DNA of 64,000 nucleotides. Source: Phyto melanocephala. Taxonomy: Eukaryota; Arthropoda; Insecta; Diptera; Rhinophoridae. The stretch covers positions 10,135,001-10,199,000 of the forward strand of contig OW799234.1 of the NCBI GenBank assembly GCA_941918925.1. Direction: 5' to 3'. Each line of letters begins with the position of its first letter. Within the stretch, counting starts at the first letter, position 1. Under the pieces are notes generated by a model that saw nothing but the letters and a program-made list of their open reading frames with translations, searched no databases and had not been told where the DNA came from. This document shows, one piece after another, positions 1 to 12,211 of the stretch. Made by a program: the position numbers and the translations under genes.

Positions 1-325
1 TACAAATTACAGAGAGCTCTGCTTAGCAGACTCTTAGCCGATCGCCGCAGATATATACCATACACAGCACTGTTGGTAAAAGTGGAACAATCGTGCCATT
101 TTTGGCACTATTAGTTGTTTAATGACACCATGGCACGTTTAATAAAATTTTGGCACTTTTTAAAAACTGATAAATATATAATTTTACTTACTTTTGAAGA
201 AATATATTTTTAATGCTTTTTCTCCCTGTTGTAAATACTACTAAAAACTGCAACAATGAAAGTATTAGTCCAAAATGAATTACATTCTACATGTAAATCA
301 GATGACTAGATAGGAAAGATAATTT

Positions 326-568
326 CATGGTACAATCATCAGGTAGCCGCAGTTCTGCAACAACAAAATCCTAAATGTATTTTGTTGCTGGAAAACGACG
401 ACTTAAATGTCAAAAAGCAAATGTGTGTGCGTGTTTTTTTGGCGGTAGAATATATACGTACACAAAATATACACATACATACACAAAATTTGACATCTAA
501 GTTAAACTTTAAGGTAGAGAAAAAAATAATCAGCTGTTTTAGTGAGGCTACCTGATAATTTTACCATG
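326..568. mobile_element. P/hAT-type MITE nested in the hAT element
   Basis: A 243-bp element with ~23-bp terminal inverted repeats (left CATGGTACAATCATCAGGTA, right end its near complement with two or three mismatches). It is flanked by the 8-bp direct repeat GATAATTT (318-325 and 569-576). The CATG start and 8-bp duplication fit P-superfamily elements; hAT also makes 8-bp duplications, so the class is not settled. The inner border CATCAGGTA and the subterminal CAGCTGTTT are shared with the element at 14403-14580, suggesting one family. No coding capacity. Confidence 0.65.
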
Positions 569-590
569 GATAATTTCTAACTCTCTTTTT

Positions 591-740
591 TACACCCACC
601 ACCAAAAAAAATGGTGGGGGTATATTCATTTTATCATTTAAATCACATCAAAATATCCATTTTAGACCCCATATAAATATTCTGAATCCGGGTTTCATTT
701 TATGACGATCTAGCTATGTCCGTCCGTTTGTTACTCATTA
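591..740. repeat. Fragment of a hairpin-ended dispersed repeat (family X relative)
   Basis: Begins with TACACCCACCACC, an A-run and GGTGGGGGTATA, which fold into a small hairpin. It continues with a recognisable version of the stretch found in family X copies (ATATCCATTTTAGACCCCAT, then CTAGCTATGTCCGTCCGTTTG). Only one end is present. A related CCCCCAC...GGGGGGTA stretch lies at 1853-1910. I do not know the parent element. Confidence 0.5.
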
Positions 741-1044
741 ACAAAAAACATTACATATTAAATACATATGTATGTATTTAATAAATAATAATATCTGTAT
801 ATATAAAATTTATCTGTATTAATTTTTTTAAATATTGAAGTCTGAAATTTTTTTTTGTATATAATCAATTCATCTTTAAAAAATGTATTAATCTAAAAGA
901 AACTGAATAAATGGATTTAATTTTTTTAAAGAGACATGTGTATATATTTGTCATGGCACTTTTTAATAAATATATTTTGGCACTTTCTAGATAAAGTTTT
1001 GGCGCACAAGACTGAAATTCTAATATACCATCACTGATACACAG

Positions 1045-2550
1045 TAGTATTATTTGAGGACAGTTTTTATTTAAAATGCAACAGAAATTTTTTATTACTA
1101 TTGTGAAATCCTAGAACATTAGGACACCTTGTGAATACACTAATTGTAAAACTACACAGTGGAGTAATGCCGCAAGCACTAAAAATGTATTTTCTACGAT
1201 TTTTATATAAAATATTTTTAAAACTATATTTTATTTCACATTTATTCACCATTCAATTATTTTATTTATTATCTAATTGTGTTTTTTTTTTTTGTTAATT
1301 TTCGTAATACATTGCCTTTATGACCAAAATACCAATAATACAACAAAACAAAAAAAAATAAATAAATAGACCTGAGTTTAGAAAAAAATACGCAAATACG
1401 AAGGTAAAATGTTCCACCATCTCTATATTCTGACTACATATATTTAAAAAAAAAATACATATAAATTATAAAGAGCTTGCGGATTAGTACTTTTAATAAC
1501 ATTATAAAATAGTGTTTCGAAATTTTATAAAAACATTTTTTTGTAGTAAAATAGTTAGCCTAGGCAACAAAGAAGAATAAAAAACATTTTTTTACCGACA
1601 ATTAATAAATATCAATATTCCTCAATATTTTATATGCAATCCGAATACATATATAAAGATGATGGATGAAAAATCACGATTGGATTACCTAACAATCTGT
1701 ATTAACGAGGTTTTACTGTATTAAAATTTGTTTATATAAATTGTAAAATGGAAAAAACAAATGAAATAAATCTTATATCATAAATTTATTAAAAATTATT
1801 TAAAAAATTTAAATTTCAAATAAACAATGTTAATTAATGTTTCTATTCCATTTTGTACCCCCACACTACCAAATGTGTGTATATTCGTATCACAGTTGGG
1901 GGGTAATATATTTTGTGTAAAATAGTACCATATTCAATTGAAATGTACTTCTAAGGAAGTATATGCCCTATGTGGTGGTAAATAAATATTTTTTATGAAT
2001 ACTTATTGTTTTTTTCATATTTTATTCATCGAATTGTTTTACGCCACCATTTTAGTTTTCTATGGTGTCATCACAAAGAACGAGTGTCTGTTAACAAGCG
2101 CCAAATTATAGAGCACCTAAAGCACAATATTAAAGCTGAGATCAGAGGAATAAAGCCTGAAATTTTACGTAAAGTTTAAAAAGTCTTTAAAAGGACCTAG
2201 TTGCACATTTATGAAAATTGTGGCTATATCTCTGATATTATATGTCATACTTACAATTTATATCATACAAAAATAATATTATATTTAAAAATTAAAAACT
2301 AAAATGTATTAAAAATATATTTTAAGAAAGTTTTGCATGAAAAATTTTAAACAAAACAAATTTAAAACTCTTTAAATTTTATGAATATGAGGTTAAATAT
2401 TTAGTTTTATTACTTATTTATTTTCCTTCCATATACATTTATAAAGTTTGTTTAAATTAGTAAATTAGAAAGGTGATTCAAAAATAATGTTTTGTTCCAG
2501 ATCTTAAAAAAATGTAGTAGAAAAATTTGTTTCTGTAATGGCGTTTATTT
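1045..2550. other. AT-rich sequence without a recognisable gene
   Basis: Apart from the 1853-1985 fragment (CCCCCAC hairpin, then TATGCCCTATGTGGTGG), which resembles the end of a family X-like repeat, I see only A/T runs and no convincing open frame, RNA gene or splice structure. Confidence 0.5.
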
Positions 2551-2793
2551 CTGTGGCTTGGAGCTAAAAGGGCCAATGTCAAAATATTTACTTTTGAGAA
2601 AACTTGAATTGAACTTTAACTTTTATAGGTGCTTTCAGAGTGACATTGGCCAGCATTTTATTTATGAAGCTGTTCTGCGTTAAGTATGACTTTAGCTGTT
2701 TTACATGAAATAGAGCAAGAAAACAAATCTAATGCAATGATTAACTCAAAAGAGCAAAAAAGTGACATTGGCCCTTTTAGCTCCAAGCCACAG
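2551..2793. repeat. Perfect 31-bp inverted repeat around a 181-bp spacer
   Basis: The arm at 2551-2581 (CTGTGGCTTGGAGC...CAATGTCA) is repeated exactly in reverse complement at 2763-2793. A partial third copy of the inner part, TGACATTGGCC, occurs in the spacer near 2640. The structure fits a small MITE or foldback element, but no target duplication is clear at the outer borders. A transcript across it would form a 31-bp stem. Confidence 0.6.
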
Positions 2794-3925
2794 TTTTATA
2801 ACAATAATAATTCTCTCAACAAAAAAGGTGAACAAATATTGTACCAAAAATTAATCTGAGTACCACTTTGCTGCAATTAGTACTATACTTGGAACAATTT
2901 TAACACAAATCCCAACATTGTTTCATTTGGTAAAATGAGCATGAAACACGAAAAGTTGGTTTTGTTTTCGTTTAGTGCGTTTTTGCATATCGTACGCGGA
3001 GGTTGTGTTCGCTATTTAAAAAGGTCTGTTTGTCGCAAGTCTTTTGTGGAAATCAGTAAAATAAACAAAAAAATCTTTACAAGACAACAAAGTGTTTGTG
3101 TGCGTTTATTTTTCTTAATATATACTTAAATGTTAACAAATACATTTTGAAAAGAATTTTACAAAAGAAGTTGAGTCGAATTATGATAAAACCCACCAAC
3201 AACTAACTAATACAAATTAAAGTGCAAGTAAATTAGAGTAAAGATAAACTAACATAGGTTTTTCTTTTATTATTGAGAGTGTTTATGTGTGTGTGTGTGT
3301 TTTTTTTTATACATAATCAAAGTGCATACCGATATATGTAGGTACCTACATAAGTACATATATAAATTATGCATACTTGAGGCACGACAGTGGTGCATCA
3401 TGATTTTTTATGCATGTGAATACTAATTAATGTGTGTGTGTCTTGTCTGGTTAGTGAATGCATGTCACCAAATAAATATAAAAAAAAAACAAATAAATAT
3501 AAAAAGAAACAAATTATCAATGAAAGAAAAAAAAACAAATAAATTTATAAAGCAAACAAAAGGCAGTAGAGCGCATATTACCACACACAACAACTACGCC
3601 AACAATGACAACTAAATAGACATTACTGAAACCAATGGGCCAGCCAGTCAATAACTTAACAATCAAACAAACAGTACATCAATAATAAAAGTAACTACAT
3701 ACACTTTTTTTATTCATAGAGTTAATAATAATAAAAGATGAGAATAATAATAAACAATATAAACGAAGAAGAAGCAATAATAGATGAATAGTAAAAAAAT
3801 ATACTTATGTAGGTATATAAAATAAAAAAAAAACAATTTAAGCAGCTGATTAGCTTTATATAGATATGAATGTATATGTATATGCCTACTATGTATGTAT
3901 GTACATTCGTATGATGTACTGTATA
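2794..3925. other. Simple-sequence and AT-rich spacer
   Basis: Holds a TG microsatellite near 3283-3300, A-rich stretches with AAATA repeats (3470-3550) and a CA-rich patch (3560-3660) that resembles fly untranslated sequence but has no supported gene. Nothing else is recognised. Confidence 0.4.
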
Positions 3926-4817
3926 CAGCGTTGTCAACTTTAAAATTTCAAAAAGCACCTAAACCCCTCAAAAAGCGCGTAATTTTCATAAAAAATCACT
4001 GAGTTTAAAATAAGTACAAATTTAACTTTACATTTGCTAATATAATCATTACTTAAAAAAAATTAAAGCTTTTAGATGCCAGTTGCCCCCTAAAATAAAT
4101 TATTTTACAAATGGCAATAAGACTGGAGTTTTGATTGATATCGATAATCGAAATACAAGTCTAAAGATATTCTGTTCTTTATATTATTAGGCCAAAACAT
4201 CCAAATGTACTATCAATGCAAATATTAACCTTATCAGGGTGTCAATTTGTGCTCTAAAAAATTTTAAAATGAAAAGTGTTTGCATATTAATTTCTCTTTT
4301 TTTTGTTTTCACCAAGGTTTGATCAACTTGAAACTTTACTTACAAAATAAATTCTCGTAACAATTTCATTTTATAAAAAGTAGGTGGTTTATGTCTCATA
4401 AACCATACAGGATATCAACAAACCAGTATCGGAAATAAGTTACAACTAATAATAAACAAGCAAAACACTCAAATAACAGAAACATTGTATACTATCAATC
4501 CTTATAATCTTAATTATTAGTTTTAGTATCATAAGCTGAAAGTATTATCAACATAATATCATTTTACAATGAGTAAATATTTTTTAGCTTTGTTAAGATA
4601 CAAAATACGTAAGGGTAATTAAAGATATTTACCCTTACAAAAATTGTTTTCAATTAAAAAAATTATTTTCAAATTTAGTATTTGGTGTCACCGAAATAAT
4701 AATAAAAGCACTAAAAACTTAAAAAAAAATCACCAAGCACTAACTCGCAATTTTTTCGCTTCCAAAATGTTAAAAATCACCAAAAACGGTGATAAAATCA
4801 CCGAGTTGACAACGCTG
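3926..4817. mobile_element. Non-autonomous hAT element with perfect 8-bp target duplication
   Basis: An 892-bp element bounded by 14-bp perfect terminal inverted repeats CAGCGTTGTCAACT. The flanks carry the identical octamer ACTGTATA at 918-925 (+3000) and 4818-4825, diagnostic together with the CAG start of a hAT insertion. Short AAAATCACC-type motifs repeat just inside both ends. The interior is A/T-rich with no transposase frame, so it depends on a helper. This is one of the best-delimited elements of the window. Confidence 0.85.
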
Positions 4818-6510
4818 ACTGTATATAAGTATGTTAATTTCAGTATACTCACTCACATGCCTATACACAGGCAAATATATATGTATGTATGTATTTTAAA
4901 TTATAAATATGTATGTTTGTTTATTTATGCATATGTAGGTATGTTAACATTACAATAACAATAATAATTGCTTGTGTAAATATTACTGTAACTGAAACAA
5001 CAACAACATCAACAACAATACCCTTAACTAGAGAATAAAATATTCCAATAAGAATAATATAGAGAGAAACAAAATTAATACAAGAGCAACATTCAAAAAA
5101 AATATTCTTAAACAGAAAGTAGCGGGGTTAGGGGAGTTTAGACATAAAAGAAAAAATGTATAATATTTATTATTTAAATTTCTAACAGTTTTAATTTTCA
5201 TAAAAAAAAACATTTTAAATCTAAATTACCACGATAACCAAATACGGAAATAACCTATAAAACTTTAACATTATATTTATAAAAGTAAATGTAAATATGT
5301 ATGTATGTATGCATGGAATTGTATGTTATTTACATACATATGTAAATAAGTATGTTATAAATACATACTGTATGTTTGCATATCCTTTTCATGAACCGGA
5401 AGAAATTGGTACACATTTAATAGGAATTGAAACGGAAAATCACAAATTGTTACTTGCATATGCATGCTGTATGTACATTCATACACACTTACTTAGCCAG
5501 AAAGTTTTACATAAAGGTACATAGTAGATGTATGGATATGTAGGTATATGTGTATTACCGAATGCGGTAAACATACATATGAAATCAATTTAAATTTTAT
5601 TCAACATTAATGATATTTAAAAATGGTAATTTATTTGCCAATGGATTTATGTATTTTTCCTAGTTTCTATCAATTTGCAATGCAGATATGACAAGACATT
5701 AAATATTTAGCATATCATTTTTAAATCATAAAAATAATTGATATTAATTGGTTACTTTTGAATTAGTGGGTTTGTGAAATCTATGTCGGAAGTATTTTTT
5801 ACTTTAAATGGGTTAATTATAGTGAATAATCCTAGCAATTAGCTATCAAAATCATATTTCATCATTCAAAAAACTTAAATTTAGTAGTTAAAAAACACAA
5901 TAACGACTTTCGTGTACACATTTATTTATAACATTGTATTTGACCTAATTTTTCTTCTAATTAATCAAATTCTTCTCATTGAAATTATTTAGAACATTTT
6001 CATTAAAAACACTTTTTTCTTATTTATATATTTCGTTTAATTTATTTGGTATATTGCTTTTTCATTAATTTAAAACTAATTAAATTAATTTATTTAATGG
6101 TTTGTTGATGATACTGGTGGCTTTTTTAACACACAGCCAGCAGCAGGGTTCGACAAATTAACCCCTTAAGTGAGTACCAAGTTAATTAATCTTTAACAAA
6201 TAATTTAAACATAATTGAGCAATATTTAATAACAATGGTTTAATACAGTATTAAGTAGAAGTCTTTTAGAACTCACAAGGCTATATTTGTTTACTAATTG
6301 TCTAATTTCAGTTGCAGACACATTATTATTAGTTTTTTGTTTAATAAAAACAATATAAATTATTTGTTTGTACACAAATGCGTGTTTAATATATTTTTTA
6401 TTGTGTGTTAATGTTTACCACAATCAAGAAATAAAGAACCAAACCCTCATATACATAAAAAATTTGAGTTTGAGATTAATTTTGTAGAACAAAATTTAAT
6501 ATACTTTTGT
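4818..6510. other. AT-rich spacer with TATG microsatellites
   Basis: Contains several short TATG/TACA runs (for example 4880-4940 and 5295-5370), a CAACAACAACATC patch near 5000 and otherwise A/T-rich DNA. The frames here are short, rich in I/F/Y/K and lack protein-like composition. I see no gene or mobile element. Confidence 0.4.
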
Positions 6511-7605
6511 TACACCCTTCACAGTGAGTGTAGGGGTATATATAGGTTTGTCATTCCGTGTGAAATTTCTAAAATGTTCATTTGCGATCTCATAAACTAT
6601 ATATTTTCTAAAAGCTTATGAATAGGGAAGTCGATTAAAAATTGTCCGTCTGTTCGTGCGTATGTTGAAATCAAGTTTTTGAATCCCTTTCACAGTGCCA
6701 ACACCCGTGTAAAGTATAAAAATATCAGAAATATTCGGGAACAGATCGGTATTGGAAATTAGCAAAATCGCCCTATAACCTTCTGAGATATGAGCAAATA
6801 AAGACAACAGTCTCTGTTCTTCCCTTATTTTTAGGATAATTTATAGACACAGCTGTTACTATTTGTAGATTTGATATGCCTCTAGAGATATTTATGAAAA
6901 ATTTTGGACAAATTGGTCACTAATCGGCAAAGTTATAGGCAAAAATGTTTTGAAAAAAATATTTATTTTTTATGTACATATGTATATAAAATTTTTTCAA
7001 ACTCCTAAATAATTTCTGAATACGCTTAAGATACCAGATAAGATACTTCACCGTAATCTCAAAAATTATTGCTAAGAAAAACTAACAAATCAGTTTGAAA
7101 CCAACTGAGATATAAGCACCAAAGTACAACTGTTTCGGTGTTTTTTTTTTTAATTTACAAATGGAATTCGATATTTTTCAGATGTTTGGGATCAAATGAA
7201 AGGGATTGAGTATTAAAATATAGTTAGCTATCAAAAGAAAAAAATCCAAAATGGCGTCCTATATTAAACGAATTTATGACTTAAGTATAGTAGTTACGGC
7301 TTTGTCTACTTTAATCGCCACAATATTGGTATCAAATGAAAGGGTTTGACCAGAACAATGTAGCAAACTATAAAAACAGTGTAAAATCCAAGATGGCGAC
7401 TGAGACAAAGGGCTTGACTAGTAGAATACAGTGAACTATGAAAACATTAAAAATAAAAGATGGCGTCGGAAATAATAAAGAAAATAGGGTATTACAGGAA
7501 ATCTAAAATCTAGGCTATGCTACGATGTGGTCATTATACCTATGTACATGACATGGTGCAGGGTATTATTAATTTCGCCACGGCCGAATACAGAGCTCTT
7601 ATTAG
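6511..7605 (-). repeat. Family X dispersed repeat, long copy with a different interior
   Basis: Left end TACACCCTTCACAGTGAGTG with its small hairpin, then the shared block (GGTTTGTCATTCCGTGTGA; AAGCTTATGAATAGGG; GTCCGTCTGTTCGTG). The right end contains GCCACGGCCGAATAC, the counterpart of the TTCGGCCGTGCCGAA hairpin of other copies. The interior differs: instead of the A-rich core there are about three decayed ~70-bp units containing AAATGAAAGGG and ending in AAGATGGCG or a variant (about 7185-7465). It is therefore a subfamily with its own core. No coding capacity. Confidence 0.65.
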
Positions 7606-10294
7606 TTTTATAAAAGCTTTTTTTGAAAGAATGATTAAGAATATGGGGAAAGGCTTAAAATTGCATTTGAAGGTTGCAAAAATGTTACACTTTTCATAAC
7701 AAGCTATAAAACAAAATGTATACAAACCCATAAAAAACGATTTTTAATTTTATAATCTTTATTTAAAAAAAATTAAGCTGCTTAACTAATTTGTATACGA
7801 ATTCACAATCTAATAAAAATTTTAAATTGGTTTAGAAGAAAACAAGTGGTGATGGTGGGCAAATAAAATTCAACACAGCCATTGAAATGCATTTAATGCT
7901 GAACTCCACTACTAAGTAAAAAGATTTATTTAATTTAGAATATAAAAAAAAGTTATCAAAGTTAATCCTATAAATTGCCCACAATTCTATTGGCACCATT
8001 TTCGGCGGGTGTTTTTATATTTTGCATTTTAAACAGTAGCCTTTAGCAACGACGCAAATTAAGACTATTCTTGACGCATCAATTAATTAAAAATTTCTTA
8101 AGTGTTATGATTATTATTGTTTTATTTTTATATAAAAAATATTGATTTTGTTTTGTTTTCTTCTAAAGATTTACACATATACACATTTTATTATTTAAAT
8201 GCCAATGCCGTTTCGCTGGCGTTTGTTTCGGTTACTGTGTGTATCAGCCTATCTGGCACTCAGCCTTTCATAGGCACACGCTTTGGTACTGATCGCTTTA
8301 CAGTTGTTGTTGTTGTTTTTGAGTGTGTGCGTTTTTTTTTTTGCTCTCCCCAGCTGGCATTTGATTTGATTGATTGTTCGACATTAGAGATTATTTCGCG
8401 AGTCTTCTTTTAATCGTTCAGAGGATTGTGGGAGTAAGATTTTTTTTTTGTTCTTTCAAGTGATACTTTCGTTTGACATTTGATGTTTGTTGGGCAAGTC
8501 AATTGTTGTTTTTGTATTTTATCTAGCTTTGTTGTAGTTTGTTAATAGTCAATGATCGTATTTGAGTCTTTCAAATGATAGTTTTGCGAGTAATTTTAAT
8601 GACTAGGGGAAGAGTGTTTTTTATGTTCGCCATTTAAGCATTCAGACGATTCCCGAAAAATTATATTCACAAACTTGCGTTTTACATTTCTAAATAATGT
8701 TTTTGCAAGTATTTTTGTTGTTTTTGACTCCCCAAAATCGTCGTTTACGTATTTGGCGATAGTTAACATATATTTGTTGATATGCACACATATAGCTTGT
8801 AAGTCACCATTTTTTTTCTTGGTAAATCTTGCTTTTATATTCCCAGGAAAAAACTTTTGTTTTTGTGTTGTGTGAATTTAAAGTACCAGCAAAAGTCTTG
8901 TGTACCTGAAAGAAAATCTGCCTAATGTAAACAGGGACTTTCTTTAGAGCATAGAAGAAAGGGAAAATTTTTGTTTTTTTTTTTAATTTTACTTAAGCCC
9001 AGTAAATTCTGCTGCTTCGAATTTTATCTAAAACTACTGTCTACTGGTTTATAATTATTATTATTTTTTGTTTGCCGCTCCATATGACGTTCCCTCATCT
9101 TACTCACTTAAATATCTCAGTGTGTTTTTATTTATTTTTCCTCTAATGGATTCTTTATATTAGAACGTATTTATTAAGTAAACATACTTCTATACAATTT
9201 TATTTTCTCAAACAAGAACGAATTTGAATAAAAAACATAAATATATGCGAGTAAGAATATTAATAAAATAAATATGTCTAGTAAATATGAATTTTAGTAT
9301 GTTTGCGTTTATGATATTGTTTGAAGGTTTTTTTTTAATAAACTTATGTATGTCGGTATGTATATACACATGTACATATATCGAAGTCTATAGATTTGTG
9401 TAACATACATTCATTCATATATAAAAAAAGAAAAATTTATAATAAGTTTAAATCCAATGATTGAGTGATTGAGTGTCTAACAGTGCTTGGGTTTTTTTTT
9501 TAAACATTTTTAATATTTTTTCTTCTTTCAAGTGTTTGCTTATGATTTGCATTTAATTTAAACATTAATAAAAGAAAAATATATAAAAAAATAAAAAAAA
9601 AAAACAAAACAAAAATATTACAAAAAACACCTTAAAACAATTACTGGCTGCTGCTTTTGGAGTGTATTTTTTTTTGTTAAACAAATGTCCTTAATAAAAC
9701 AAAAGTGTAATAGAAATTTTATCGAAATTGTGTTTCCCGCCATCTTTAAAAGCCTGCAAGTCACTTGGACGCTAACTGTTCTTAACTTAAAAGGTAAGTT
9801 TAATTTTGACTTTGTTTCTTTGCTTGTATCTGTAGTTTAATTTCATCTAGATTTTTTTTCCAACAAATACTGTTTACTTTGACTTATTTTCAAGTTCATT
9901 AGTTGCTTATTTTTTTCACTTTTTTCCTTTCAATTTTTTCCGAAATTTGTTATGTCTACATTTTATTGTCTGAAATATTTTTTTTTTTACACCTGTCTCC
10001 GCTATTCGTATTTTTCTTTAATCTTATCATGCCTTGGAGTAAAGTAGTGAAATTCTGTTCTTACTTTTTGTTAATATTTTTTTTTGTGTACAAATACTAG
10101 AGAGCAAAAAATAAAAATTAAATAAATTAAATTAAAATAAGTGAACAATTCATTTGGACGTGATAAGCACACTCGTCTTAAAACAAATCTATACTATACC
10201 ATAATAAATTTTTGTATATTAAAACAATGTGAAGTACATACTTATATATATATATTAATATATATACTCGATACTCCTACAAATTTTTCTAAAG
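7606..10294. other. AT-rich sequence, no supported gene
   Basis: Long A/T-rich stretch. The slightly GC-richer part 8190-8440, read on the minus strand, is CA-rich like a fly 5' untranslated region, but there is no adjoining coding exon, so I do not call a promoter. Poly-T/poly-A runs occur near 9590-9620. Nothing else is recognised. Confidence 0.4.
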
Positions 10295-10654
10295 CAGTGT
10301 TCATATAAAATGTGGTTACATTTCATTATTTATTTTAGCAAAAAAACTTCACTTTGAAAGTAAATTAATTTAAATAGATTTAATTCTCGTATTAAAAAAA
10401 AAAACAATAATAAAACTTTAGATGCATGTAACTGCCTTACAATTCCTGTATATTATTTCAAGTTAAATTTAAGATTTAATTAAATGTCTTATAATTCCCG
10501 TATTATATTTCTAATTAAATTTCCGATTAAAATAAATGTCTTATAATTCGCGTTTTATATTTTTAATACAATATGAGATTTTAGTAAAATTTAAGACTTA
10601 TACATATGAAATTGTTACCAACACTGAAAGCACTGTTAAAGCACTTTTCTTTCT

Positions 10655-10745
10655 GTGTACGTATTTAGCAATGGGAAATTTTACAAGTCAGATATAAAAA
10701 AACCATGCCGTGTATTTGCTGCTTAAAAGCTATATAGGAATTCAT
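10655..10745 (+). repeat. Half copy of the repeat whose inverted arms lie at 32950-33285
   Basis: CGTATTTAGCAATGGGAAAT, then ACAAGTCAGATATAAAAAAA and CATGCCGTGTATTTGCTGCT, matches with scattered differences the arm at 33205-33285 and the reverse complement of 32950-33000. Only one arm is present here. It is not coding. Confidence 0.5.
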
Positions 10746-10889
10746 CCCATGGAAATGTACAATTTTAAATGGCTACAATCAAATGTATGCTCCGAAAACA
10801 TATTCAAATTTTACGTTGTTTTAGCAAAATCAGAATTCTAAGTGGCGAGAATTCAAACAAAATGCTTCAGCCATCACTACATCCAAACA

Positions 10890-11442
10890 AAGTTAGGGTA
10901 GGTTAGGTTAGGCTGAAAAGGAGGGGTATAAAAGCCCAAACCCATGACAGGTATGCACTTATGCCCAGTTGGCATGTTGTGCGCTCCATATGGAAAACGG
11001 AATTCCCAAACAAAAACCATAAACATAATTTCCCATAAATAATGGACTAGTCCAAGAACCCAGTCCCCTCAATGTAACGCCTTATGGATCTCCAGTTCGA
11101 GTTCCCCAGGTATTCCAAGTTCGACATAGTATGCACTGTAAAATTCTCGCGCCTAATATGCCCAAACGCAGGACAATGACAGAGGTAGTGTACCAAAGTC
11201 TCATCCTCTTCCTCGCATGCTCTACATGTTATCACTGATTGGCTATCCGTAAAGATACGAATCGGGGTTTCGCTATTCGTTGCCTTTATCCATTTAATTC
11301 CTTCCGTAATCGCCATGATCTCAGCCTGAAAAATAGTGTTGTGATCTGGTGGACGGAAGTATTTGTTTCTATTTCGGCTTATGTCGTATAAGCCCATTCC
11401 AGTTTGGTTCCAAACAAAGTTACTGTGTGGTATTAAGTTCAT
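10890..11442 (-). mobile_element. 3' end of a non-LTR retrotransposon (RNase H type)
   Basis: Read on the minus strand: RNase H remnant, C-terminal Cys/His motif, then a 3' untranslated region ending in CTAACCTAACCTACCCTAAC near 10890. The 3' region (ATGCCAACTGGGCATAAG in antisense) is shared with the copy ending at 38660 and, more weakly, with 39950-40000, so one family left several 3' ends here. The element is 5'-truncated, as usual for target-primed retrotransposition. Confidence 0.75.
11047..11442 (-). pseudogene. RNase H and Cys/His C-terminus of a LINE ORF2, internally deleted
   Basis: The 131-residue frame shows GLYDISRNRNKY, then FQAEIMAITEGIKWI (RNase H catalytic Glu) and IFTDSQSVI (catalytic Asp). 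It then jumps straight to CRACEEEDETLVHYLCHCP, a CCHC-like C-terminal motif of I/LOA/R1-type elements. The ~100 or so residues normally between these motifs are missing, joined without breaking the frame. The 57.9-kb copy has the same RNase H words (GLYDISRNRSKYF, FQAEIMAI, FTDSQSVI), so both belong to one family. The upstream RT domain is absent. Confidence 0.8.
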
Positions 11443-12211
11443 GCTAGTGGAGTTATTGATCTATATGCTTTTTGAAGAAAGTTATCTAACAGTAGCTGCA
11501 TAAAGTTATGGAAAGTTACGTTGGTGATGTGATCCAACATTTTATTTTTGTCAGAAGAAAAATATATAATTTTATTTGGTTAGATGGGGGTGGGGGTTTG
11601 TGCTTTAAACATTATTGTTCCTTTTCACTGGTTCCGCGCTTGATCACAAGTGCATGTTAATAATCCATGTTAATGTACGGCCACTATTACATGACAGAAT
11701 GCGCTATACACAGAGCTGTTACGGTACTCACATAAATTGTATTATTTTTCATAATTAAATTGGAATTTCAAATAAAAAAATATTTTACAACTAACTGGAA
11801 AATGTATGTCCTTTTTTTTTATTTTTATATTTTATTCTGCCACTGTTAATGGAAAACCCTATACTTTCCAACAAAAATCAAACTGTCATATGGCTGTCAC
11901 ATATGGCCGCTCTTTTATTATTTATTTGTTTTGTTATTTATTCAGAACAACGCTTGTAAATTGTGCATATTTTTTTTTGCAATTAATTGTAGAGTTAACG
12001 GATGTTCCCGTGCACTTCATATGTTTTTCGACCAACCGTATTATAATGATGAAACAGAATTGGTTGAAGAAATATGGTCCATAAATTAATTCACGGATGT
12101 TATATTTAATACTCTAAATTAATTGTTTAAATTCTTTGTCTTGTTTTTTGCTGCGCTAAAATGTTTTGTTTACAAAATATATAAAATTTAAAAAAAAATA
12201 TGGCAACACTG

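Larger units (their letters stand above)
68..1036. mobile_element. Non-autonomous hAT-type element with exact 8-bp target duplication
   Basis: The left end CACTGTTGGTA and the reverse complement of the right end CAGTGATGGTA form imperfect terminal inverted repeats of hAT type. Both ends are flanked by the same 8 bases, ATACACAG, at 60-67 and 1037-1044, the target-duplication length of hAT elements. Near both ends the motif TGGCACTTTTT or close variants recurs (about 98-160 and 955-1010), as expected of subterminal transposase-binding repeats. No transposase frame is visible, so it would have needed a helper. It hosts a smaller MITE (326-568) and a fragment of another repeat (591-740), so it is older than both. 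Confidence 0.72.

Noticed and set aside
3722..3958. Frames rich in I, Y, F (also 9903-10100, 63213-63425) as membrane proteins
   Set aside because: Hydrophobicity follows from A/T-rich simple sequence; no start context, signal or conserved motif.
8190..8440. Minus-strand CA-rich stretch as a promoter and 5' untranslated region
   Set aside because: A TCAGT initiator-like word is present, but no downstream element, coding exon or splice structure supports it.
10890..10920. TTAGG-like repeats as telomeric DNA
   Set aside because: Only two or three units, always at the 3' ends of retroelements; flies lack TTAGG telomeres.
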